Shown piece by piece: positions 23,438 to 33,663 of a stretch of DNA of 64,000 nucleotides. The DNA is taken from contig JBNKJP010000020.1 of assembly GCA_050291245.1 (NCBI GenBank), forward strand, positions 124,001 to 188,000, given 5' to 3'. The notes under the pieces are model-generated. The model was not told the origin of the DNA, ran no database searches, and worked only from the letters and a program-made list of their open reading frames with translations. Origin of the DNA: Thiodiazotropha sp050291245. Lineage in GTDB: Bacteria; Pseudomonadota; Gammaproteobacteria; Chromatiales; Chromatiaceae. Numbering within the stretch: position 1 is the stretch's first letter; the number at the start of each line of letters is the position of its first letter. Made by a program: the position numbers and the translations under genes.

Positions 23438-25480
23438 ATGAAAGGCAAACGCACGGGCGCTAATCTGCCCTCAAACAAGGTCATCACTACCTTGGCTGTA
23501 TTGGTCCTGGTGAGTCTGGTGTTGGCACTCGTGACCTTTGTGCATACCACCAAATGGGATTCCTACGATGAGGGATACCTGATCCGTACCGCGGAACAGC
23601 AGGTGTTGTCGCAGCGTATCGCCAAATATGCCCTCTCGGCATCCCGGGGCGAACTCCAATCCTTCAAACCCCTGCAGAAGACCCGCGACCGGTTCGACAC
23701 CATCATGTATGAGCTGCGAAACGGTGGTGGCGCAGGTAGTGACCTGCCCGCTTCTCCCTTGGGGGTCAAAACCGAACTGGATGATCTGGAAAATAAATGG
23801 AACAGCCTGAAATACAACATCGACGAGATTCTCAAGGCTCAGGAGAACATCCTTGCGATCGATGAGTTTTCCGCGGTGATCTCCGAGTTCGTACCTCAGC
23901 TGCAGGAGCTCTCCGAGGAACTGGGCGAGGTATTGATCAACAGCAATGCACCGCGCCGTCAGGTCTACACCGCCACCGAACTGCAGGTGCTGATCCAACG
24001 TATCAACTCCAATGTGAACCAGGTACTCGCCGGTGGTGAGAAGACCGCCGCCGCGATCGACCAGTTCAGCCGCGATGCCGACATGTTCGGTCGGGTGCTC
24101 GATGGCCTGCGCAATGGGGACAAGGATCTGGGGATCGAGAAAGTGGCCGACAAGGTGGCGCTGCAGCGACTCGCCGATGTGGCCACTCTGTTCACCACGA
24201 TCCAGGACAACGCCGCGGAGATCATCGCGAACATTCCGGATGTTCTGCCGGCCCTGGAAGCGGCCTCCCTGGTGAGCAACGGTTCCGATCAGGTGAGTGA
24301 TGCGGCGGACATCTTGATCGGGACCTATGGCCAATCTCCCGGTCGTTTCTCCTTCATCGGCATCAAGGCCGGTCCCGGCATGATCGCTCTGTTCGGCGGC
24401 GCCGCGGCACTGTTCCTGGTGCTGCTCGGCGCGCAACTGGTTGTCGATGCGCAACGGCGTGAGTTGGCCAGTAAGCAGCAGAACGAAAACAACCAGAAGG
24501 CGATTCTCCAGCTGCTCGATGAAATGGGCGACCTGGCGGATGGTGACCTCACGGTGACCGCCAGCGTAACCGAGGATATCACCGGCGCCATCGCCGACTC
24601 CATCAACTACGCCATCGAGGCCCTGCGTGAACTGGTTACCACCATCAACCAGACTTCGGAACAGGTTTCCAGCGCGACCCAGGAGAGTCGTGCCACCGCC
24701 ATGCATCTGGCGGAAGCGAGTGAGCATCAGGCCGAACAGATTTCCCAGGCGAACGGCTCCATTGGTGAGATGACCGGGGCCATCGACCAGATGTCCAACG
24801 ACGCTACCGAGTCAGCCGAGGTGGCCAAACGCTCGGTTGAGATCGCCAGTGCCGGTGCCGATACCGTGCGCAACACGATCAATGGCATGGACAACATCCG
24901 TGAACAGATCCAGGAGACCTCGAAGCGGATCAAGCGACTGGGTGAAAGCTCCCAGGAGATCGGTGATATCGTGGAACTGATCGACGACATCGCGGACCAG
25001 ACCAACATCCTCGCCTTGAACGCCGCCATGCAGGCGGCCATGGCCGGTGAAGCAGGTCGCGGTTTTGCGGTGGTTGCGGACGAAGTGCAGCGATTGGCGG
25101 AACGTTCCATCAACGCCACCAAACAGATCGAAGCGCTGGTTAAGACCATCCAGGCCGATACCAACGAGGCGGTGACCTCCATGGAGGCGAGTACCTCGGG
25201 TGTGGTCAAGGGTGCGAAACTTGCCGAGGATGCCGGCGAAGCCCTGAAAGAGATCGAAAGCGTCTCCCAGTACATCGCCGACCTGACCGGCAAGATCGCG
25301 ACCTCTGCCCAGGCTCAGTCCGAACAGGCGGTGAACGTGAAAGACACCATGAGCGTTATTCAGGAGATCACCAACCAGACCTCGGAAGGTACCCATCAGA
25401 CGGCGAACTCCATCGGAGCACTGGCGGATCTTTCCGATCAGCTGCAGAAATCCGTTGCCGGTTTCCGTCTGCCGTCCTGA
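23438..25480 (+). CDS. pilJ: Type IV pili chemoreceptor PilJ
   Basis: The 680-residue receptor has TM1 at about 12-33, a helical periplasmic region with repeated heptad-like segments, TM2 at about 310-335 (GMIALFGGAAALFLVLLGAQL), a HAMP-type region and a long MCP signalling coiled coil. The hairpin tip reads DIADQTNILALNAAMQAAMA followed by GEAGRGFAVVADEVQRLAER; AMQAAM in place of AIEAAR is typical of PilJ. It likely senses pilus tension or surface contact. GGAG lies just before the start. Confidence 0.95.
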   Translation: MKGKRTGANLPSNKVITTLAVLVLVSLVLALVTFVHTTKWDSYDEGYLIRTAEQQVLSQRIAKYALSASRGELQSFKPLQKTRDRFDTIMYELRNGGGAGSDLPASPLGVKTELDDLENKWNSLKYNIDEILKAQENILAIDEFSAVISEFVPQLQELSEELGEVLINSNAPRRQVYTATELQVLIQRINSNVNQVLAGGEKTAAAIDQFSRDADMFGRVLDGLRNGDKDLGIEKVADKVALQRLADVATLFTTIQDNAAEIIANIPDVLPALEAASLVSNGSDQVSDAADILIGTYGQSPGRFSFIGIKAGPGMIALFGGAAALFLVLLGAQLVVDAQRRELASKQQNENNQKAILQLLDEMGDLADGDLTVTASVTEDITGAIADSINYAIEALRELVTTINQTSEQVSSATQESRATAMHLAEASEHQAEQISQANGSIGEMTGAIDQMSNDATESAEVAKRSVEIASAGADTVRNTINGMDNIREQIQETSKRIKRLGESSQEIGDIVELIDDIADQTNILALNAAMQAAMAGEAGRGFAVVADEVQRLAERSINATKQIEALVKTIQADTNEAVTSMEASTSGVVKGAKLAEDAGEALKEIESVSQYIADLTGKIATSAQAQSEQAVNVKDTMSVIQEITNQTSEGTHQTANSIGALADLSDQLQKSVAGFRLPS

Positions 25481-25561
25481 TAGCGGTCACTCGAGCTGCG
25501 TATGCTGGACAAGTATGATCAATGACACCCTCACCGGTTTCCCGACGGGAGTGAACCGTAG

Positions 25562-28500
25562 ATGAATAACGCGCAAGATTTTGGCGCCCTGAACTGGGTC
25601 AAGGATGAATTGGATGTTTCCATTCGTCATGCCCGGCAGGCTTTGGAAGCGCATGTGGAAGCGCCTGGGAACGGAGACTCCCTCGTGGAGTGTGGTGACC
25701 ACCTGCACCAGATCGCCCGGGTTCTGCAGATGGTACAGGTCTACGGCCCCAGCATGCTCGCCGAAGAGATGGAACTGGTGGTGAGGGACATGGCGCAAGG
25801 GCGTGTGCGGCATGAAGAAGACGCCGCCGAGGCGTTGATGCTGGCGCTGATCCAACTGCCCGACTATCTGGAAAAGCTGCAGAGTGGCGATGTGGATATT
25901 CCGTTGATCATTCTGCCGCTGCTGAATGATCTTCGCGCGGTCCGGGATGCCCCGCTGCTGTCGGAAGCCGCGTTGTTCAAACCGGAAATCGAAGCCGATG
26001 ATGAAAAGGGCCAGGTCAACGATCAACTTCCCGAACTCACCCGGCAGGTACGGCAGAAATTCCATCTGGGGCTTTTGAGCTGGTACCGCAAACGGGATAC
26101 GGTGCACGGCTGGCCGTTGATACGGGATGTCTTTGGCACCCTGCGTCAACATGCCGGAACCGAACAGACCCGGCAGCTGTTCTGGGTTGCGGAAGGTCTG
26201 ATGCAGGGTCTGATCGAACAGGCGATCGCCCCCGGTATCGCGGTCAAACAGCTGTTCAGCCGTCTCGACCGCAAGATGAAGGCCATCGTGGACGGAGGTG
26301 AGCAGGCCCTGGTGGACCAACCGCCGGCCGCATTGCTGAAGAACCTGCTCTACTACATCGCCCGGGCGGATTCCCAGCATCCGACGATCCTGAAGATCAA
26401 AGAGCACTTTCATCTCGATACGGTGATGCCGAGCGAAGCCCAGCTGAGCCAGGGGCGTCTGGGCCTGACCGGATCCAATGCCGAATTGGCGGAGTCGATC
26501 AAGGATGCGGTGAGTACGGAACTGACCCGTATTAAGGACATCCTCGACCTGTTCATGCGCGATGAGAAGGCCAACATGGAGATGTTGGAGCACCTGGAAT
26601 CGCCCACCCGAAAGCTCGCCGACACCCTTGGAATGATCGGCCAGGGCGCCTTGCGTTCGCGGCTCAACCGGCAGGCCGACAAGGTGAAGAATTTCGTAGA
26701 GCAGGGGGTGATGCCGGAAGAGTTCGAGCTCATGGAGATGGCCGGAGACATTCTGTATGTCGAGTCATCGCTCAGTACGCTGCACACCTTCCAGCCGGGT
26801 GCGGCCGAAGAGGAAGACGAAATCCTGGGGCTGAGTATGCCCGAAGGGGAATACCAGAACCTGATCAAGCAGACGGTGAAGGAGGCCAAATTCGAGATCG
26901 CCAAGGCCAAAGAGGCGATCATCGGCTTTACCGAAACACCGCAAGATCGTGAATTGCTCGAAAGCGTTCGGCAGGGGTTCAAACGGGTACAGGGTGCCCT
27001 CAACATGCTGAACATGCGGGATGCCGCCGAACTGCTTCAGAAAACCGGCAACTTCATCCAGTTGACCCTGATCGACGCGCAGACCAAACCGAGTCGCCAG
27101 CAGATGAATTCCCTGGCCGATGTGGTGAGCAGTATCGAGTACTACCTCGAGACGCTGGTTGACGGCGCCGGTGATCGGCGCGAGATTCTGGCCATTGCCC
27201 AGGCTTCGCTTAATGATCTGCTCAGTGAAGGGCCGGCGGAGCGCACCGAATATACCACCCCGGTAGAACCCATCGAGGTGATCGAATCGGCGGATCATGC
27301 CGAGGGTTACGATCTCCAGGAGGAAGAGGTTTCCGATCTTGAGTTCGGGGCGAGCAGCCTGCAGATCGAGCCCCCGCAGCCGGAAGTCGAAGAGATTTCG
27401 ACTGCGGAGGCGGCGGCATCCGAAGAACCCCCGGCGGAAGCGGTTCCCGAGCCGCCGGAGGAAGAGGAGGAGATTCCCTCGAGCCGCAAACCGATGCTCG
27501 ACGAGATCGATCCGGAGATCCTTGAGATCTTCATCGAGGAGGCCCGCGAAGAGCTGGAGGTTATCCAGGAACACCTGCCCCGCTGGGAGCGTAACTACGA
27601 GGATCGTGAGGCGCTGATCACCTTCCGACGTTCCTTCCATACCCTCAAGGGCAGCGGTCGTCTGGTCGGCGCCAAGGTGATTGGCGAACTGGCCTGGTCG
27701 GTCGAGAATATGCTCAATCGCCTGATCGACGAGACCATCCGCGTCAGCCCGGAGATGATCGACCTGCTCAACCGGGTAGTGGCGGCGCTGCCCGACCTGA
27801 TCAATTCCCAGGAGCGGGGTGTCTATCCCGAGGTCAACGTGGACCTGCTACAGGCCCAGGCCTACGCCCTGGCAGACGGCAAACCCCTACCGCAAGAGGA
27901 ACAGCCGGTCGTCGGGAAAGCGGAAGTTGAAGCCGAAGCAGAAGCCCTCGAATCCCGCGTTGAAGCGCCTGAAGCCACTAGCGAGGAGGTCCCCGATACC
28001 TTTATTGAAGAGACTCAAGCCGAAACGGCTCAGTCGGAACAGGCGATTGAGGAGGAACTCAGCGAAGCACAGACAGTCGATGAAGGCGCTGCCGAGCTTG
28101 AGGCCCTGGAGCTGCCGGATGAGTTGGCGGATCTGGGTCTCGAACTCGATACCGATCTGTCGGATGAAGAGGAGCCGCAAGAGGATTTGCTGACACCCGC
28201 TGACAACCTTGAAATTGCCGCGGATCTCGAAGAGTCCCCGGAACCCGAGATCGATGAGGCCCTGCTGGAGGATTTCACCGACTCGGACCTGATCATCGAA
28301 ATCGATACCGAACTGCTGGAGGTCTTTGCCGAAGAGTCCGAGGAGCACCTTCAGGAAATCGAGGAATTTCTCAGTTTGGCGGCAGATGCGGATCTCGCGA
28401 TGCAGCTCCCGGAATCGGTGGTCCGCGCCTGTCATACCCTGCATGGCAGTGCCCAGATGACCGGTATCATGCCGATTGCCCAGCTCAGCGAGGCCATGGA

Positions 28501-31500
28501 AGACTACGCCAATGCGGTGCATGATCTGCAACTTCCCGCTGATGAACAGGTGCTTGGGCTGATCGGGGGTAGCGTTGGCTATATTCGCAAGCTATTGGAC
28601 ACCCTGCCGGAAGAGGATCTTCTGGAACCGAATGTGGAAACCTATCTCAGTGGCTTGAGAGGAGCGCTCGAGCAACTGAACCATGGGATCACCGATGCTC
28701 AGCAAGAGGTCGATACCCAACCCGCGCAGGATGAACTTGCGGCGGTCGATGAACCGACCACCTTTTACGAGGAGTCGAGTGAATTCGAAGAGATTCCTGA
28801 ACTACCGGTAGAGGTCTCCTCCAGCGAACTCGAGGAAGGCTTCGAAGCCGCCGAGGAACAGCCCCGGCAACCTGTTGTCTTTCATGAGTCCACCACGTAC
28901 CTGCAGGAGGATGAGTTCTTCGAGGTCGGTGAGGATGAGGAACTCCTGGAGATCTTCATCGAAGAGGGACGCGAGCTGTTGGAGTCTCTTGAGGCGAGCT
29001 ACTCTAAGTGGGAGCAGGCCTTAAATGATGCGCCGGTGATCGATGAGATCAAGCGAACCCTGCATACCCTCAAAGGGAGTTCCCGGTTAGCCGGTATCTC
29101 ACCGATCGGGGATGTCAGCCACGGCCTTGAAAGTCTGTTCGAACGCATTCTGCGCCAGCAGATCAGCGCCGATCAACCCATTCAGGATCTGGTCCGACAG
29201 GCCTTTGATTTTCTAGCCACCCAGGTGGAAGATGCCGCCACGACAGGCAAGGTCCATATTTCAGATTTGCTACTGCAAGACCTGGAGAATCCCGCCGCAC
29301 GACAAAAAGAGGATGAAGCGGTCGCCCTCGAAGAGAGTGACAGTGACTTCCTGGATTTTGATGCGGACGCCGTACCGGCAGACGCCAACCTCCAGCAGGT
29401 GATGGAGGCCCTTGAGGAAGAGCCGGTCTCCGAGACGCTGGAACCCTCAGAAGAGGAGGAGACACCCCAGCTCGAAGCCGTGCCGGAGGACGAGGCACTC
29501 TTACAGGAGCTGGAACGTCTCGAAGAGGATGACAGCGAGTTCACCTCTTCCGAGGTCGTCGATACCGCTTCCTATTACGAAGAACCGGTGAGTTTCCTGC
29601 ATGAAGGGGAGCGGTTCGAAGTCACCGAAGACCGGGAGCTGGTTGAAATCTTCGTCGAGGAGTCGAAAGAACTGCTCGAAACCCTGGAAGGACATTTTCA
29701 GCAATGGTGTGACAACCCTTCCGACCATCAGCCGGTCGATGCGATGCAGCGGGCCTTGCACACCATCAAAGGTAGTTCCCGGCTGGCGGGTATCGAACCG
29801 GTGGGTGATCTCAGTCATGCCATGGAGTCCCTGCTCAATGCCGTGACCCGGGGACTGGTACCCGCCGAGGGGTCGGTGATCAGTCTTTCCCGCGCCACCC
29901 TGGATCTGCTCGCGACTCAAACCGAAGACGCGGAGTCCACCGGGCGAGTACACCGGGCGGACACGCTGATCTCCGAGATCCAATCGACCATCGATGAGGC
30001 CTCGGATCAGGGGGCGGGTGAAGCGGATTATGTCGATCATGAAGTCCAGGAGGAACTCGAGGCTCTGGAGAGTCAAGCGCCGGATACAGAAAGAGTAGAG
30101 GCCCCTGAAGAGCCAGTAAGCGAGCTGGCAGGTGCCGATCTGGTTGTGCCCGAGGATGCCTTCGCCATTGAGGAGGATACCGAGGAGAGCGCTGATGACT
30201 CCTTCATGCTGCTGCGGGACGAGGTACTGCTGGAGGTTGGAGAAGATGATGAGCTGATTCAGATCTTCATCGAGGAAGCCAAGGAGTTTACCGAGAAGAT
30301 CGAGATCCACTTCCAGAACTGGCTGGATAATCTGGAAGATCGCAGCGCCATCGACGGGATGCAGCGTAACCTGCATACCCTCAAGGGCAGCGCCCGTCTG
30401 GCCGGTGTCATGCCGGTGGGTGATCTGAGTCATGCGGTGGAATCGCTCATGACCGCCCTCGCGGAGGGTGAGATCGATCCCATCGAGACGGTGACCGATA
30501 CCCTGAGGCAGGCGCTCGATCATCTGGCCTTGCAGGTCGATACCCTCGCCAAGAGCGGCAAGGTACCCGCATCGGATCTGCAGGTCACACAACTGCACAA
30601 TCTGCTCGGCGGCGAATTGACCCCCTCCTACGATGGTATGGTGGAGACCATTCAGCAAACCCAGGAGCCCCAGGAAATTCCCCAGGAGGAGGCACCGAAA
30701 TCCGCCAAGGTGCTTCCGTTCAACGAGAAGATCGCAAAACTCCTCAATCCGCAACAGGAAGAGGATAAGGAGAGCCAGAAGGCGAGCAAGGACCAGGTAC
30801 GGGTTAATGCCGAGTTGATGGACCGACTGGTCAATCATGCCGGCGAGGTGAGCATCTACCGCGCCCGTCTGGAACAGCAGAACAGCGTCCTCGGCTTCAA
30901 CCTTTCGGAACTTGAGCAGACGGTGTCCCGGCTCTACGCCCAGTTGCGGGGTCTGGAGATCGAGACCGAGGCGCAGATCCTGTATCGCTGGGAACGGGAC
31001 AATGAACAGGACGATCGCGAGAAGGCGGAATTCGATCCCCTGGAACTGGACCGTTTCTCCAACATGCAGCAGTTGTCCCGGGCCCTGGTGGAGACGGTCA
31101 ACGACTTGGGTAACATCAACGAATCCCTGCGCGAGCTGCAACGGGAGACCGATACCCTGCTGCTGCAGCAGTCACGTATCTCAACCGATCTACAGGATGG
31201 TCTGCTGCGCACCCGCATGGTGCCCTTCGCCACCCTGGTGCCGCGCATGCAACGTCTGGTGCGCCAGACCGCCGGTCAGCTGAGCAAAAAGGCCAACCTG
31301 GAGTGTTTCGGCATCGAAGGTGAACTGGACCGGAGTATTCTCAATCGCATGGTACCGGTGCTGGAGCATCTGTTGCGCAACTCGGTCTCACACGGTATCG
31401 AGTATCCCCAGGACCGCCTCTCTACCGGCAAACAGGAAACCGGCCGCATATCGCTCTATCTGGATCGGGAGGCCACCGATGTGCTGATCACCCTGTCGGA

Positions 31501-32620
31501 CGACGGCCGGGGTCTGGATATCGAGGCGATTCGCGCCCGCGCCGTCAAACAAGGCATGATCAATGCCAACGCGGAGATCAGTGATGACGACCTGATCCAA
31601 TGTGTACTGCTGCCCGGTTTCAGTACCGCCAAGGAGGTCACCCAGATCTCCGGCCGCGGCGTGGGCCTCGATGTGGTGGTCAGCGAAGTCAAGCAACTGG
31701 GCGGATCCCTGGAAATCGACTCCCAGCCGGGACGCGGCACCAGCTTCATCATCCGCCTGCCTTTGACCCTGGCGATCACCGATGCACTGCTGGTGCGGGT
31801 CGGTGAGGAAGTCTATGCCATACCCCATGGCAGTATCAGCGCGGTGGTGCGAATTCGTCGCCAGGATCTGCAGCAGTGTTATGCCGACGCGCAGAACGGT
31901 TTTGAATACGCCGGTAAGCAATACAAGGTGAGCTATCTGGGACGCATGATGGGCGTGGGGCATCAGGAGTTGCAGGAAGGTCCCCGCTGGCTACCGCTGC
32001 TGCTGTTGCAGACCGGTGAACACCAGGTGGCCCTGCAGGTGGATGAACTGCTGGGCAGCCGCCAGGTGGTGGTCAAGTCCCTGGGTAAACAGGTGGGCAG
32101 CGTACGCTGGATTACCGGCGGTACCATTCTCGCGGATGGCCGGGTGGCCCTGATTCTGGATCTTGCCGCCCTGGTGCGTATGGACGCCACCCATACAGCG
32201 CCGATCCGCGCTCCTGCGGAACCGACTCAGAAACGTGTCGAAGAGCGTGTACGGGTCATGGTGGTGGATGATTCCATCACCGTGCGCAAGGTCACCAGCC
32301 GACTTCTGGAACGCCACGACATGGAAGTGGTGACGGCGAAGGATGGCGTCGAAGCGGTCGCCATGCTGCAGGAACAAGTGCCCGATATCATGTTGCTGGA
32401 TATCGAAATGCCGCGAATGGACGGCTTCGAACTGGCCCGTCACATCAACAACTCTGTGGACTACTACGGGCTTCCCATCATCATGATCTCCTCCCGTGTG
32501 GGTGACAAACATCGTCAGCGGGCCATGGATCTGGGGGTCAAACGCTGCCTTGGTAAACCCTACCAGGAGAGCGAATTGCTGGAGAACATCAACGAAGTGC
32601 TGGCAGAAGGCAGACAATGA
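25562..32620 (+). CDS. chpA: Hybrid chemotaxis kinase ChpA
   Basis: This 2352-residue CheA-like kinase has a long N-terminal region (about 1-600) without a clear phospho-site, then five histidine phosphotransfer domains with H693 (HTLKGS), H958 (HTLHGS), H1168 (HTLKGS), H1400 (HTIKGS) and H1605 (HTLKGS). They are joined by very acidic Glu/Pro-rich linkers. A dimerisation and ATPase region follows (ELMDRLVNHAGEVSIYRARL, HLLRNSVSHGIEYP near 1940, GRGVGLDVV), then a CheW domain and a receiver with D2280 (IMLLDIEMPRMDGF). It should phosphorylate PilG and PilH. Pseudomonas ChpA is of similar size with more Xpt domains. The next CheW gene overlaps its stop by four bases. Confidence 0.96.
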   Translation: MNNAQDFGALNWVKDELDVSIRHARQALEAHVEAPGNGDSLVECGDHLHQIARVLQMVQVYGPSMLAEEMELVVRDMAQGRVRHEEDAAEALMLALIQLPDYLEKLQSGDVDIPLIILPLLNDLRAVRDAPLLSEAALFKPEIEADDEKGQVNDQLPELTRQVRQKFHLGLLSWYRKRDTVHGWPLIRDVFGTLRQHAGTEQTRQLFWVAEGLMQGLIEQAIAPGIAVKQLFSRLDRKMKAIVDGGEQALVDQPPAALLKNLLYYIARADSQHPTILKIKEHFHLDTVMPSEAQLSQGRLGLTGSNAELAESIKDAVSTELTRIKDILDLFMRDEKANMEMLEHLESPTRKLADTLGMIGQGALRSRLNRQADKVKNFVEQGVMPEEFELMEMAGDILYVESSLSTLHTFQPGAAEEEDEILGLSMPEGEYQNLIKQTVKEAKFEIAKAKEAIIGFTETPQDRELLESVRQGFKRVQGALNMLNMRDAAELLQKTGNFIQLTLIDAQTKPSRQQMNSLADVVSSIEYYLETLVDGAGDRREILAIAQASLNDLLSEGPAERTEYTTPVEPIEVIESADHAEGYDLQEEEVSDLEFGASSLQIEPPQPEVEEISTAEAAASEEPPAEAVPEPPEEEEEIPSSRKPMLDEIDPEILEIFIEEAREELEVIQEHLPRWERNYEDREALITFRRSFHTLKGSGRLVGAKVIGELAWSVENMLNRLIDETIRVSPEMIDLLNRVVAALPDLINSQERGVYPEVNVDLLQAQAYALADGKPLPQEEQPVVGKAEVEAEAEALESRVEAPEATSEEVPDTFIEETQAETAQSEQAIEEELSEAQTVDEGAAELEALELPDELADLGLELDTDLSDEEEPQEDLLTPADNLEIAADLEESPEPEIDEALLEDFTDSDLIIEIDTELLEVFAEESEEHLQEIEEFLSLAADADLAMQLPESVVRACHTLHGSAQMTGIMPIAQLSEAMEDYANAVHDLQLPADEQVLGLIGGSVGYIRKLLDTLPEEDLLEPNVETYLSGLRGALEQLNHGITDAQQEVDTQPAQDELAAVDEPTTFYEESSEFEEIPELPVEVSSSELEEGFEAAEEQPRQPVVFHESTTYLQEDEFFEVGEDEELLEIFIEEGRELLESLEASYSKWEQALNDAPVIDEIKRTLHTLKGSSRLAGISPIGDVSHGLESLFERILRQQISADQPIQDLVRQAFDFLATQVEDAATTGKVHISDLLLQDLENPAARQKEDEAVALEESDSDFLDFDADAVPADANLQQVMEALEEEPVSETLEPSEEEETPQLEAVPEDEALLQELERLEEDDSEFTSSEVVDTASYYEEPVSFLHEGERFEVTEDRELVEIFVEESKELLETLEGHFQQWCDNPSDHQPVDAMQRALHTIKGSSRLAGIEPVGDLSHAMESLLNAVTRGLVPAEGSVISLSRATLDLLATQTEDAESTGRVHRADTLISEIQSTIDEASDQGAGEADYVDHEVQEELEALESQAPDTERVEAPEEPVSELAGADLVVPEDAFAIEEDTEESADDSFMLLRDEVLLEVGEDDELIQIFIEEAKEFTEKIEIHFQNWLDNLEDRSAIDGMQRNLHTLKGSARLAGVMPVGDLSHAVESLMTALAEGEIDPIETVTDTLRQALDHLALQVDTLAKSGKVPASDLQVTQLHNLLGGELTPSYDGMVETIQQTQEPQEIPQEEAPKSAKVLPFNEKIAKLLNPQQEEDKESQKASKDQVRVNAELMDRLVNHAGEVSIYRARLEQQNSVLGFNLSELEQTVSRLYAQLRGLEIETEAQILYRWERDNEQDDREKAEFDPLELDRFSNMQQLSRALVETVNDLGNINESLRELQRETDTLLLQQSRISTDLQDGLLRTRMVPFATLVPRMQRLVRQTAGQLSKKANLECFGIEGELDRSILNRMVPVLEHLLRNSVSHGIEYPQDRLSTGKQETGRISLYLDREATDVLITLSDDGRGLDIEAIRARAVKQGMINANAEISDDDLIQCVLLPGFSTAKEVTQISGRGVGLDVVVSEVKQLGGSLEIDSQPGRGTSFIIRLPLTLAITDALLVRVGEEVYAIPHGSISAVVRIRRQDLQQCYADAQNGFEYAGKQYKVSYLGRMMGVGHQELQEGPRWLPLLLLQTGEHQVALQVDELLGSRQVVVKSLGKQVGSVRWITGGTILADGRVALILDLAALVRMDATHTAPIRAPAEPTQKRVEERVRVMVVDDSITVRKVTSRLLERHDMEVVTAKDGVEAVAMLQEQVPDIMLLDIEMPRMDGFELARHINNSVDYYGLPIIMISSRVGDKHRQRAMDLGVKRCLGKPYQESELLENINEVLAEGRQ

Positions 32621-33093
32621 GTCAAACCGTCACCAAAGAAGTTCGAAGCGTACTCATTCATTTGCATGAGCGACAGGTACTCCTGCCCAATGCCGCGGTT
32701 GCCGAGGTGATGGACTATCAGCAGCCGGAAGCGGCGCTTGATGAGACCCCGGAGTGGTTTCTTGGATACATGGTTTGGCGCGGCTTGATGATTCCCGTGG
32801 TGTCCTACGAAGGTATGCTGGGTGAGCCTGTCATGGCTCCCGGACACCGGGGACGGATCCTGATTCTCAACGCTTTGGGTGGACATGAGAGGGTCTCGCA
32901 CATTGGTCTGGCGGTGCATGCCATACCCAGCCTGGTGCGGGTCAGTGCGGAAAACGTCGTTCCGGTCGACGCTCCGGCGGACGAGGTACAACCTCTCATC
33001 CTGCAGCGAGTCGAACTCGACCTGAGTCCCGCGCTGATTCCCGATCTCGATGAGATCGAACGGCGGGTCGTGGAGATCGTTCAGGCGAGCTGA
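32617..33093 (+). CDS. chpC: CheW-domain protein, ChpC-like
   Basis: The 158-residue protein has a CheW-like fold: RSVLIHLHERQVLLPNAAVAEVMDYQQPE, WFLGYMVWRGLMIPVVSYEGMLG and HIGLAVHAIPSLVRVS. It is the last gene of the Pil-Chp operon and most resembles ChpC, a second adaptor that may link further receptors to ChpA. Neither pilK (CheR-like) nor chpB (CheB-like) is found between pilJ and this gene. The symbol rests on position and family. Confidence 0.82.
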   Translation: MSQTVTKEVRSVLIHLHERQVLLPNAAVAEVMDYQQPEAALDETPEWFLGYMVWRGLMIPVVSYEGMLGEPVMAPGHRGRILILNALGGHERVSHIGLAVHAIPSLVRVSAENVVPVDAPADEVQPLILQRVELDLSPALIPDLDEIERRVVEIVQAS

Positions 33094-33182
33094 CACGACA
33101 AGTTCAGCCGAGTCTTTACTGACCTGTTACCCTCAACAACTGCAAAATTACAAAAGTAGGACACCGCCAGGTCTTTACGCAA

Positions 33183-33216
33183 AAACCCCGTAACGGAAAC
33201 GATACGGGGTTTTTTG
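33183..33216 (+). terminator. Rho-independent terminator of the Pil-Chp operon
   Basis: AAACCCCGTA pairs with TACGGGGTTT across ACGGAAACGA, and a TTTTTT run follows. It lies about 90 bases after the last stop and is the clearest terminator in the window. Confidence 0.9.
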
Positions 33217-33663
33217 ATTGGTGTATTTACGGTAATGAAATAACTTGGGCAGAAGCTACCATTGGTACATGATTTTTTGAGCTTTCGTAAGCAAATATCA
33301 ACCGTTTACATGAGGTTATGAACATGTCCCCGCGCCTGCAACGAATTTTATCATATTCAATGGGCTGGGCATGATCTGGGTGCAACGCCGGCGCCCGGGA
33401 AAGGACGACATCAGTCCAACGGGACGCTCTTCAAGCATCATAGCAATGCGGTCTTCTGTTTAAATGGGTTTCAGGGGAATAACAAATCCACGGGCAAGAT
33501 CGAGTCCGGTATCGAAATCCTGCCGCGTAACGAAACTTAAGCGGCGACATGGCGCATGCCTGCGTAGCAGGCGCGGCGCTTCAGAACATCGGCATAGCGC
33601 TTCGCAAAAAACTGTAGCCAGAGGCCTGATCTTATCTACTTGGTCATGATCATCCGCTCAACG
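33217..33663. other. Intergenic region without a confident gene
   Basis: About 450 bases lie between the terminator and the histidine kinase that reads toward it. Small hairpins such as GCCTGCGTAGCAGGC (near 33558) occur. On the minus strand a short frame ending at about 33463 contains SFVTRQDFDTGLDLARG, which looks like a fragment of a repeated hypothetical ORF; I do not call it a gene. Confidence 0.35.

Noticed and set aside
33463..33640. A minus-strand fragment with SFVTRQDFDTGLDLARG
   Set aside because: It has no start or ribosome site and is too short; it may be a degraded repeat, but nothing in the window supports a gene.
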